This document shows, in pieces, positions 1-5,027 of a stretch of 6,154 nucleotides of DNA. The DNA comes from an uncultured Collinsella sp. (GTDB taxonomy: Bacteria > Actinomycetota > Coriobacteriia > Coriobacteriales > Coriobacteriaceae). Numbering within the stretch: the stretch's first letter is position 1; each line of letters opens with the position of its first letter. Both the position numbers and the translations under genes were made by a program. Under the pieces are notes generated by a model. It did not search any database. It saw nothing but the letters and a program-made list of their open reading frames with translations, and was not told where the DNA came from. The DNA is taken from positions 1-6,154 of the forward strand of contig URMR01000106.1 of NCBI GenBank assembly GCA_900548935.1. Direction: 5' to 3'.

Positions 1-182
1 GCGTGCCGCCGGTGCTCGTGAGCGGTGACCATGCCAAGGTTGACGCCTGGCGCCGTAAGAATGCCATCGAGCGCACCTGCCGCTGGCGTCCCGACCTGAT
101 CGAGACGGCGCGGCTTACGCCCGAGGAGCGCGCATACGCACAGGACATCCTGGACGCATCGTATTCGCAGAGCAAGGAGTGA
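1..182 (+). CDS. trmD: tRNA (guanine-N1)-methyltransferase TrmD, C-terminal end (5' truncated)
   Basis: TrmD uses S-adenosylmethionine to methylate N1 of G37 in tRNAs that read certain codons, which prevents +1 frameshifting. Only the last 59 codons are present, read from base 3 to the TGA at 180-182. The peptide starts VPPVLVSGDHAKVDAWRR and continues with ERTCRWRPDLI, which matches the conserved TrmD C-terminal domain (P-x-V-L-x-SGdH, W-R-r, then T-x-x-R-R-P-D-L). The S-adenosylmethionine-binding knot lies upstream, outside the window. The tail after the RPDL motif (ETARLTPEERAYAQDILD and a few more residues) is the usual short acidic end. The last codons contain AAGGAG (174-179), which serves as the ribosome binding site of lepB, so the two genes are probably co-transcribed and translationally linked. 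The identification rests on a short but very characteristic motif. Confidence 0.9.
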   Translation, partial: VPPVLVSGDHAKVDAWRRKNAIERTCRWRPDLIETARLTPEERAYAQDILDASYSQSKE

Positions 183-184
183 GA

Positions 185-748
185 ATGGTTCCATCGCAGC
201 ATTCCGTGCTAAAGGGTGCGTTTGAGTGGATCGTGGTCGTCGCGATCGCACTGGTCGCCACCTTCCTGATTCGCTCGTTTGTGGTCGAACCCTTTGTGGT
301 GCCCACCGGCTCCATGGAGTCCACGATCGAGATCGGCGACCAGATCCTGGCGCAAAAGGTGAGCCTTGAACTCGGCCAGCCTGTCAGCCAAGGCGATATC
401 GTGGTGTTCCACAACCCCGATGGCACCTCCGAGCACGATGTTCTCGTCAAGCGTGTTATTGCCACGGCCGGCCAGACGGTCGACCTTCAGGACGGCAAGG
501 TGGTCGTTGACGGCCAGGCGCTCGACGAGGACTACACGACCGGCATGAGCTGGCCGCTTTCGGTCCAGGCTCCCGGCGCTCAGGTAAGCTATCCCTACAC
601 CGTTCCCGACGGGTGCGTGTGGGTGATGGGCGACAACCGCGAAAACTCTGCCGACTCACGCTACTTTGGTCCCGTCGATCGCTCTGATTTGATCGCCGTG
701 GCGCTTGTGCGCTACTGGCCGCTCAACCGCATCGGCGCTATCGACTAA
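185..748 (+). CDS. lepB: Signal peptidase I (type I leader peptidase)
   Basis: This membrane-bound serine protease cuts signal peptides from exported proteins on the outer face of the cytoplasmic membrane (family S26). From the ATG at 185 it is 187 residues, the short single-anchor form usual in Gram-positive bacteria. Residues about 15-29 (WIVVVAIALVATFLI) form the N-terminal membrane anchor. The catalytic serine is S43 in PTGSMEST, and the general-base lysine is K89 in VLVKRVIATAGQ. Box E, GDNRENSADSR, is at 149-159. The serine box reads SMEST where the usual form is SMEPT, a mild deviation that leaves the nucleophile intact. I chose ATG 185 because AAGGAG (174-179) stands 5 nt before it. 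An in-frame GTG at 179 would add two residues, but it overlaps that Shine-Dalgarno and the trmD stop. The gene follows trmD without a gap. Confidence 0.95.
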   Translation: MVPSQHSVLKGAFEWIVVVAIALVATFLIRSFVVEPFVVPTGSMESTIEIGDQILAQKVSLELGQPVSQGDIVVFHNPDGTSEHDVLVKRVIATAGQTVDLQDGKVVVDGQALDEDYTTGMSWPLSVQAPGAQVSYPYTVPDGCVWVMGDNRENSADSRYFGPVDRSDLIAVALVRYWPLNRIGAID

Positions 749-755
749 AAACCGC

Positions 756-761
756 TATAGT
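756..761 (+). promoter_or_regulatory. Weak -10 candidate before glyQ (TATAGT)
   Basis: The 59-nt gap between lepB and glyQ (749-807) holds TATAGT, five of six matches to the sigma-70-type -10 consensus. At 17 nt upstream the sequence is CGGCGC, inside the end of lepB, so there is no recognisable -35 element. If used, transcription would start near 768 and leave a leader of about 40 nt. The same hexamer recurs before ppdK at 4947. The gap is far too short for a glycine T-box leader, which controls glyQS in many Firmicutes. I also see no terminator hairpin with a T-run after lepB, so read-through from the trmD-lepB transcript remains possible. Confidence 0.25.
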
Positions 762-807
762 ACAGTACCTAACCGTGTAATCGTTTCGACGAGGGGATAA
801 TAGAGGC

Positions 808-1719
808 ATGAACGCTTCATCGCTTTCCTTCCAAGACATCATCCTGCGCCTCCAGCAGTACTGGGGCGAGCAGGGCTGCGTCATTATGCAGCCCTATGAC
901 TCCGAGGTCGGTGCCGGTACCTTCCACACCGCGACCACGCTGCGCTCGCTCGGTCCCGCCGAGTGGCGCACCTGCTACGCTCAGCCTTGCCGCCGTCCCG
1001 CCGACGGCCGCTACGGCGAGAACCCCAACCGCATGCAGCACTACTATCAGTTCCAGGTGCTCATCAAGCCGTCGCCGGTCAACGCTCAGGAGCTCTACCT
1101 GGGTTCGCTGGCTGCCATTGGCCTGGACCCCAACGACCATGACGTCCGTTTTGTCGAGGACGACTGGGAGAGCCCGACGCTGGGCGCCTGGGGCCTTGGC
1201 TGGGAGGTCTGGCTCAACGGCATGGAGGTCACGCAGTTTACGTACTTCCAGCAGGTGGGCGGCATCGAGGTCGACCCCGTGCCCGTCGAGATCACCTACG
1301 GCCTGGAGCGTATCGCCATGTACGCCCAGGGCGTCAACTCGGTCTATGACCTGGTGTGGAGCTACCTGCCCGACGGCACGCCCATGACCTATGGCGACGT
1401 GTTCCTCGAGAACGAGCGCGAGTTCAGTGCCTATAACTTTGAGGTCGCCAACGTCGAGATGATGCGTCAGAAGTTTGACGACTACGAGGCCGAGTGCCAC
1501 TCCTGCCTCGAGCGCAAGCTGCCGCTGCCCGCTTACGACTGCGTCATGAAGTGCAGCCATGCCTTCAACCTGCTCGATGCCCGCGGCGCACTGTCCGCGG
1601 TCGAGCGTGCCAACTACATCCTGCGCGTCCGCGCCGTCGCCAAGGCGTGCTGCGAGGCCTACATGGCCGAGGTCGCCGGAGTCAACGAGAATGCCGACCA
1701 GGAAGGCGAGGTGGCGTAA
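808..1719 (+). CDS. glyQ: Glycyl-tRNA synthetase alpha subunit
   Basis: This is the catalytic class II core subunit of the alpha2-beta2 glycyl-tRNA synthetase. It activates glycine with ATP and, with the beta subunit, transfers it to tRNA-Gly in the cytoplasm. It has 303 residues, the normal family length. An N-terminal block (CVIMQPYDSEVGAGTFHTAT, from about residue 24) starts the glycine/ATP pocket. Motif 2 follows as WRTCYAQPCRRPADGRYGENPNR (about 53-75), and the motif 3 arginine is R168 in EITYGLERIAMY (161-172). The C-terminal helical part has LPAYDCVMKCSHAFNLLDARGA. Four cysteines sit as C230-x2-C233 and C245-x3-C249. The first pair looks unusual to me, while the second resembles Gram-positive homologues. 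ATG 808 is the natural start at the family N-terminus. Its ribosome site is not clean: GAGGGG (791-796) is 11 nt away and AGAGG (802-806) only 1 nt. Codon 4 is TCA, a codon otherwise absent from glyQ and glyS. glyS follows after 3 nt. Confidence 0.97.
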   Translation: MNASSLSFQDIILRLQQYWGEQGCVIMQPYDSEVGAGTFHTATTLRSLGPAEWRTCYAQPCRRPADGRYGENPNRMQHYYQFQVLIKPSPVNAQELYLGSLAAIGLDPNDHDVRFVEDDWESPTLGAWGLGWEVWLNGMEVTQFTYFQQVGGIEVDPVPVEITYGLERIAMYAQGVNSVYDLVWSYLPDGTPMTYGDVFLENEREFSAYNFEVANVEMMRQKFDDYEAECHSCLERKLPLPAYDCVMKCSHAFNLLDARGALSAVERANYILRVRAVAKACCEAYMAEVAGVNENADQEGEVA

Positions 1720-1722
1720 GCC

Positions 1723-3819
1723 ATGGCAGACGCTAAGGATTTCCTGTTTGAGATCGGTACGGAGGAAATGCCCTCTGCACCGCTGAACAATGCCGTCAAG
1801 CAGCTTGGCACCATGATTGCCAAGGGTCTCGACGAGGCCGGCCTGGCCCACGGCGAGGTCCGCGTGATCTCGAGCCCGCGTCGTCTGGCTGCGCTCGTGG
1901 CCGACGTCGCCACCGCGACCGACGAGGTTCACGAGGTCAAGCGTGGTCCCGCGGCAAACATTGCCTTTGATGCCGACGGCAACGCCACCAAGGCCGCCCA
2001 AGGCTTCGCTCGCAAGTGCGGTGTGGCTGCCGAGGACCTGGTCCGTCGCGAGGACACCGACGGCCGTGAGTACGTCTTTGCCGAGAAGAACATCCCTTCC
2101 GCCCCGGCCACCCCGATCCTGACGGCCCTGTGCGAGAAGACTATCGCTGGCCTGCAGTGGCCCAACTACCGCTCTCAGCGCTGGGGTCACGAGCATGCGA
2201 CCTTTGTTCGTCCGGTCCGCTGGATCTGCTGCCTTTTGGGCGAGGATGTTGTGCCCGTGTCGTTTGCCGACGTGACGAGTGGCAACACCACGCGCGGTCA
2301 TCGCGTACTTGGCCCTGGTGACCATGTGGTCGCCAGCCCCGCCGTCTACGAGCAGGTGCTTGAGGACGCCGGCGTGCTTTCTGCCGAGCGTCGTCGTGAG
2401 GCCATCCTTGCCGGTATCGCCGAGGTCGAGGCTGCCCGTCCCGGCTGCCATGTCGATACGCCCAAGAAGGTCTTTGAGGAGGTCATTAACCTCTGCGAGT
2501 GGCCGACGGTGCTCGTCGGTACCTTTGACGAGGAGTTCCTCAAGGTCCCGCACGAGATCATCTGCGAGTCCATGCTCACCAACCAGCGCTACTTCCCGAT
2601 CTATGACGGCGAGGGCAAGCTCACGCGTGAGTTCGTGGTCGTTTCCAACAGCAAGCCCGAGAACGCCGAGCGCGTGATCGACGGCAACGAGCGCGTCGTG
2701 CGCGCCCGTCTGGACGATGCCAAGTTCTTCTACGAGGAGGACCTGAAGATCTCCCTCGACGAGTTCCGCGAGCGTCTGGCCAAGGTTGCCTTCCAGGAGA
2801 AGCTCGGTAGCGTGCTCGCCAAGTCCGAGCGCATCGAGCAGCTCGCGCTCGCTATTGCCCGCGAGGCTCATCTGGGCGCCCATCTTGCCGCCGACGCTGC
2901 TCGCGCCGCGCACCTGTGCAAGGCCGACCTGGTATCCAACGCCGTCGTCGAGTTCACGAGCCAGCAGGGCGTGATGGGCGGTTACTACGCCACCGCGATG
3001 GGGGAGAACGACGAGGTCGCCCACGCCATTCGCGATCATTATCGTCCCCGATTTGCCGGTGATGAGTTGCCCGAGGGCACTGCTGGCTGCATCGTGGCCT
3101 GTGCCGACAAGCTCGATACCATTGCCGGTATCTTTGCCATCGGTGAGCCCCCGACCGGCTCTTCCGACCCTTACGCGCTGCGTCGCGCCGCCATCGGCAT
3201 CATCAACATCCTGCGCGATCGTCTGCCGATTGACCCCACGTCGCTGATCGACTTTGCCCTTGAGCTCTATAGCGAGCAGGGCATTGACTTCGACGCCGCC
3301 GAGGTCGCCCAGCAGGTCCGTGACTTCTTCCACGGCCGCTTGGTGAGCATGGCCCGCGACGAGAGGATTCCGGCCGATACCGTCGCCGCCGTCTCCGCGG
3401 TGCACATCATCGCCCCGTCCGTCTTCTTCGCCCGCTGCGCTGCGCTCGACGAGGCCCGCAAGAACGATACCGAGACCTTCGACAACCTGGCTACCGCCTA
3501 TGCCCGCGCCGCGCACATCTCCAAGCCCGAGCTGGGTGCGGAGTACGACCGCAGCCTGATGGGCGAGGTCGAGCTCGCGCTCGCCGACGCCTCCGAGGCT
3601 GCTCAGACCGCTGTCGATGCCGCCCTTGCTGCCGAGGACTACCCGGCCGCATTTGCCGCCCTCGCCGCCCTGCGCGCGCCCATCGACCGCTTCTTCGACG
3701 AGGTCATGGTCATGGACAAGGACGAGCAGCTCCGCGATAATCGCCTTAAGCTGCTCAACCGCTTCGAGGCCGTTTTCTCCGGCATCGCCAACATCGGTGA
3801 GCTTGCTCGCAAAAAGTAA
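1723..3819 (+). CDS. glyS: Glycyl-tRNA synthetase beta subunit
   Basis: This is the tRNA-binding subunit of the heterotetrameric glycyl-tRNA synthetase and works with the preceding GlyQ. It has 698 residues, close to the usual size of about 690. Recognisable blocks in order are LFEIGTEEMP at 8-17; FVRPVRW; WPTVLVGTFDEEFLKVPHEI from about 260, followed by SMLTNQRYFPIYD; VSNSKPENAERVIDGNERVV from about 307; FQEKLGSVLAKSERI from 357; an HD-like helical region from about 400 (ADLVSNAVVEF, QGVMGGYYA); DKLDTIAGIFAIGEPPTGSSDP from 462; and a DALR-type, helical, alanine-rich anticodon-binding end from about 590. No frameshift or truncation is visible. The ATG at 1723 lies 3 nt after the glyQ stop, with GAGGTG (1708-1713) 9 nt upstream inside glyQ. 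Such close packing fits translational coupling and equal subunit supply. Codon use is strongly G/C-ending, as in glyQ. Confidence 0.97.
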   Translation: MADAKDFLFEIGTEEMPSAPLNNAVKQLGTMIAKGLDEAGLAHGEVRVISSPRRLAALVADVATATDEVHEVKRGPAANIAFDADGNATKAAQGFARKCGVAAEDLVRREDTDGREYVFAEKNIPSAPATPILTALCEKTIAGLQWPNYRSQRWGHEHATFVRPVRWICCLLGEDVVPVSFADVTSGNTTRGHRVLGPGDHVVASPAVYEQVLEDAGVLSAERRREAILAGIAEVEAARPGCHVDTPKKVFEEVINLCEWPTVLVGTFDEEFLKVPHEIICESMLTNQRYFPIYDGEGKLTREFVVVSNSKPENAERVIDGNERVVRARLDDAKFFYEEDLKISLDEFRERLAKVAFQEKLGSVLAKSERIEQLALAIAREAHLGAHLAADAARAAHLCKADLVSNAVVEFTSQQGVMGGYYATAMGENDEVAHAIRDHYRPRFAGDELPEGTAGCIVACADKLDTIAGIFAIGEPPTGSSDPYALRRAAIGIINILRDRLPIDPTSLIDFALELYSEQGIDFDAAEVAQQVRDFFHGRLVSMARDERIPADTVAAVSAVHIIAPSVFFARCAALDEARKNDTETFDNLATAYARAAHISKPELGAEYDRSLMGEVELALADASEAAQTAVDAALAAEDYPAAFAALAALRAPIDRFFDEVMVMDKDEQLRDNRLKLLNRFEAVFSGIANIGELARKK

Positions 3820-3826
3820 GCCAGCC

Positions 3827-3840
3827 TGCGCATAAGCGCA
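3827..3840 (+). promoter_or_regulatory. Small hairpin just before the PDRP ribosome binding site
   Basis: The 34-nt gap between glyS and the regulator gene contains TGCGC-ATAA-GCGCA, a perfect 5-bp stem with a 4-nt loop. AAAGGAG (3841-3847), the Shine-Dalgarno of the next gene, follows at once. There is no T-run, so this is not an intrinsic terminator. It could act as a weak spacer structure or RNA-stability element that separates the highly biased glyS reading frame from the regulator gene. A 5-bp stem can also arise by chance. Confidence 0.3.
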
Positions 3841-3853
3841 AAAGGAGCCCCGC

Positions 3854-4729
3854 ATGGATTGCCCGGTCACCGCTCGTCCCACCGTTATCGTTATCTCCGA
3901 CTCGCTCGGCGATACCGCTTGTGAGGTGGTGCTTGCGGCGTCCGGGCAATTTGATGAAGGGGCTTTTCGTCTCTTGCGCCTGCCTAAGGTGACCTCGGTG
4001 GAGCAGGTCAAGTCGTTTGTGGGACCGCGCGTCGATGCGGACCATCGCGATATCGCCGTGTTCCACACCATCGTCGAACCGGCGCTGCGCGCTCGCGTGC
4101 TCGACTACCTGGGCATGCTGCATATCCGCTCGGTCGACTTGATCGGCCCGACACTCGCCGTGCTGTCGTCGCTCATCGGTGCGTCGCCCAAGGGCGTTGC
4201 AGGCGTGATTCACAAGACCGATGACCGCTATTTCCATCGCATCGAGGCCATGGAGTATTTCGTTGAGCACGACGACGGGCGCGGTTGCGACGATCTGTCG
4301 GGTGCCGATATCGTGCTGCTGGGTGTGTCGCGTACGTCCAAGACGCCCCTTTCGATGTATTTGGCCTATCAGGGTTACAAGGTTGCCAATGTTCCTTTGG
4401 CCCATGGCATGGAGCCGCCGAAGTCAATTTACGAGGTCGACCCGATGCGGTTGTTCGGACTGATTTCGACTGTCGATGTGATTTCCGGGATTCGCGATAG
4501 CCGCTTGGGCGATGACTACGCCCGTGCCGTTGCCGGCTCCTATGCCGAGCCCGAGAGCGTACGCAGCGAACTCGAGGAAGCTCGCGCCCTCATGAAGCGC
4601 CTGGGCTGCTTTGTGGTGCGTACCGACGGCAAGGCGATCGAGGAGAGCGCCTCCGAGATCATCGGTCATTTGATGGAAATCCAAGAAGCCCGTGCCCTCC
4701 GCGCCGCCCGCCGAGCCCAGCAAAGCTAA
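3854..4729 (+). CDS. yqfL: Pyruvate, phosphate dikinase regulatory protein (PDRP; DUF299 kinase/pyrophosphorylase)
   Basis: This bifunctional enzyme inactivates PPDK by ADP-dependent phosphorylation of a threonine near its catalytic histidine, and reactivates it by Pi-dependent removal of the phosphate, releasing PPi. The 291-residue protein begins with the family signature VIVISDSLGDTACEVV (11-26). It carries the nucleotide-binding P-loop-like motif GVSRTSKTPLS from G157 (K163, T164), followed by YLAYQGYKVANVPL, and ends in the family's C-terminal block (RTDGKAIEESASEII). Homologues are usually about 270 residues; the extra length here is mainly a basic tail rich in Arg and Ala. AAAGGAG at 3841-3847 stands 6 nt before ATG 3854. 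In proteobacteria the same family acts on PEP synthase (PpsR). Here the next gene is ppdK, so PPDK is the likely target. yqfL is the Bacillus name for the family. Codon choice (more TTG, TTT, CGG, GGA) is less biased than in glyQ/glyS, which suggests lower expression. Confidence 0.92.
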   Translation: MDCPVTARPTVIVISDSLGDTACEVVLAASGQFDEGAFRLLRLPKVTSVEQVKSFVGPRVDADHRDIAVFHTIVEPALRARVLDYLGMLHIRSVDLIGPTLAVLSSLIGASPKGVAGVIHKTDDRYFHRIEAMEYFVEHDDGRGCDDLSGADIVLLGVSRTSKTPLSMYLAYQGYKVANVPLAHGMEPPKSIYEVDPMRLFGLISTVDVISGIRDSRLGDDYARAVAGSYAEPESVRSELEEARALMKRLGCFVVRTDGKAIEESASEIIGHLMEIQEARALRAARRAQQS

Positions 4730-4742
4730 CTCATTGGAGTAG

Positions 4743-4786
4743 CTAAAAATGCACCGGCTTTTAAAGACTACCTAAAAATATTGCAC
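4743..4786 (+). repeat. Direct repeat CTAAAAAT...GCAC (two copies)
   Basis: CTAAAAAT occurs at 4743-4750 and 4772-4779, a period of 29 nt. The first copy is followed directly by GCAC (4751-4754); the second by ATT and then GCAC (4783-4786). The pair lies just after the PDRP stop codon in the most AT-rich stretch. A-tracts of this kind bend DNA and often flank promoters, but the repeat may also be a chance product of low complexity. Confidence 0.4.
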
Positions 4787-4814
4787 GATATTGGTAAAGC
4801 GATTTAGCAAAGAA

Positions 4815-4844
4815 CTTGCATTTGACCTGCAATTCCCTTGCATT
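4815..4844 (+). repeat. CTTGCATT direct repeats with an inverted TGCAA between them
   Basis: CTTGCATT is repeated exactly at 4815-4822 and 4837-4844, 22 nt apart (about two helical turns). Between the copies lies TGCAA (4828-4832), the inverse of the TTGCA core. Overlapping inverted repeats result: TTGCA-7 nt-TGCAA and TGCAA-5 nt-TTGCA. Another TTGCA is at 4781-4785. The cluster overlaps a possible -35 element (TTGACC, 4822-4827), so it could be an operator for a DNA-binding regulator. I do not recognise the motif. Confidence 0.4.
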
Positions 4845-4852
4845 GGTATCTT
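4822..4852 (+). promoter_or_regulatory. Candidate promoter TTGACC / TATCTT
   Basis: TTGACC (4822-4827) is the best -35-like hexamer in the gap, with five of six matches to TTGACA. TATCTT (4847-4852) follows after 19 nt and keeps the key -10 positions T1, A2 and T6. The spacing is long, so this would be a weak or regulated promoter. The start would be near 4859, giving a leader of about 170 nt that includes the TTTACC array and the hairpins. It competes with the TATAGT candidate at 4947. Confidence 0.3.
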
Positions 4853-4856
4853 CATA

Positions 4857-4905
4857 AGGTAACCACCTTTACCTACCGTTTACCGCCACATTTACCACGT
4901 TTACC
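4857..4905 (+). repeat. TTTACC repeat array, candidate transcription-factor binding cluster
   Basis: TTTACC occurs four times in 38 nt, at 4868, 4879, 4891 and 4900, with intervals of 11, 12 and 9 nt. With the preceding base the copies read CTTTACC, GTTTACC, ATTTACC and GTTTACC, and an extra TACC sits at 4874. The first copy also forms a 6-bp inverted repeat, AGGTAA (4857-4862) with TTACCT (4869-4874). An inverted copy, GGTAAAG, lies at 4793-4799. Helically phased direct repeats are typical of cooperatively bound winged-helix response regulators, and actinobacterial PHO boxes (GTTCACC repeated every 11 nt) look similar. The regulator is unknown; the match is by resemblance only. Confidence 0.5.
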
Positions 4906-4939
4906 AAACCCCTCGCCCTCTACGCAAGCCCGCTCAATG

Positions 4940-4977
4940 CCCGCCGTATAGTTCCCTCACGGCCCGCATTCGGCGGG
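4940..4977 (+). promoter_or_regulatory. Mutually exclusive hairpins in the ppdK leader
   Basis: The arm CGGCGGG (4971-4977) can pair with CCCGCCG (4940-4946) as a 7-bp stem with a 24-nt loop. Its GCGGG part (4973-4977) can instead pair with CCCGC (4963-4967) as a compact 5-bp stem closed by ATTCG. Both cannot form together. No T-run follows, so this is not a simple intrinsic terminator. If transcription starts near 4959, only the compact hairpin is in the mRNA. In a longer leader transcript both options exist. In DNA, the distal arm abuts the -10 candidate TATAGT. Confidence 0.3.
4947..4952 (+). promoter_or_regulatory. Candidate -10 element TATAGT of ppdK
   Basis: TATAGT matches five of six bases of the sigma-70-type -10 consensus. 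At 17 nt upstream the sequence is GCAAGC (4924-4929), a poor -35, so an activator would probably be needed. If used, transcription would begin near 4959 with a leader of about 69 nt. The TTTACC array would then lie at roughly -91 to -54, a position typical of class I activator sites. Confidence 0.35.
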
Positions 4978-5027
4978 TCGATTCGTTACCATGGTCGTGC
5001 GCGTAAGTGCATGAAAGGGGAAGTATC

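Larger units (their letters stand above)
4730..5027 (+). promoter_or_regulatory. 298-nt non-coding control region of ppdK
   Basis: No convincing gene lies here; the only short open frames are micro-ORFs of 6-7 codons at the 3' end. Composition is split. The segment 4741-4860 is AT-rich (counted: 21 and 23 G+C in two consecutive 60-nt blocks), unlike the GC-rich genes around it. The segment 4861-4960 is C-rich and G-poor (44 C against 11 G). It contains short direct and inverted repeats, two promoter candidates and competing hairpins, described separately. No hairpin with a T-run follows the PDRP stop, so an intrinsic terminator is not evident. Length and content suggest that ppdK has its own promoter rather than relying on read-through from the regulator gene. 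Confidence 0.7.

Noticed and set aside
179..184. Alternative GTG start of lepB at 179, overlapping the trmD stop as GTGA
   Set aside because: The GTG overlaps the last base of the AAGGAG ribosome site, which is ideally spaced for ATG 185. Only two residues would be added.
749..807. T-box riboswitch or other structured leader for glyQ
   Set aside because: The gap is only 59 nt, too short for a T-box stem I and antiterminator, and no T-box core sequence is visible.
817..4071. A 1084-codon open frame on the minus strand across glyQ, glyS and the start of the PDRP gene
   Set aside because: Its codons are in exact register with the sense codons of glyQ and glyS, so a stop would need a sense TTA, CTA or TCA. 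Those codons are avoided in this GC-rich genome; the frame ends precisely at the single TCA of glyQ (codon 4). The translation is low-complexity and resembles no family. It is a codon-bias artefact.
4740..4770. Possible intrinsic terminator after the PDRP gene (A-rich and TTTTAAAG sequences around CACCGGC)
   Set aside because: I could not build a GC-rich stem followed by a T-run; the complementarity is limited to short A/T stretches.
5007..5027. Alternative in-frame GTG start of ppdK at 5007
   Set aside because: It lacks a Shine-Dalgarno, and a stop (TAA, 5004-5006) immediately precedes it. GTG 5028 has AGGGG 7 nt upstream and gives the usual short N-terminus before the YRFG motif.
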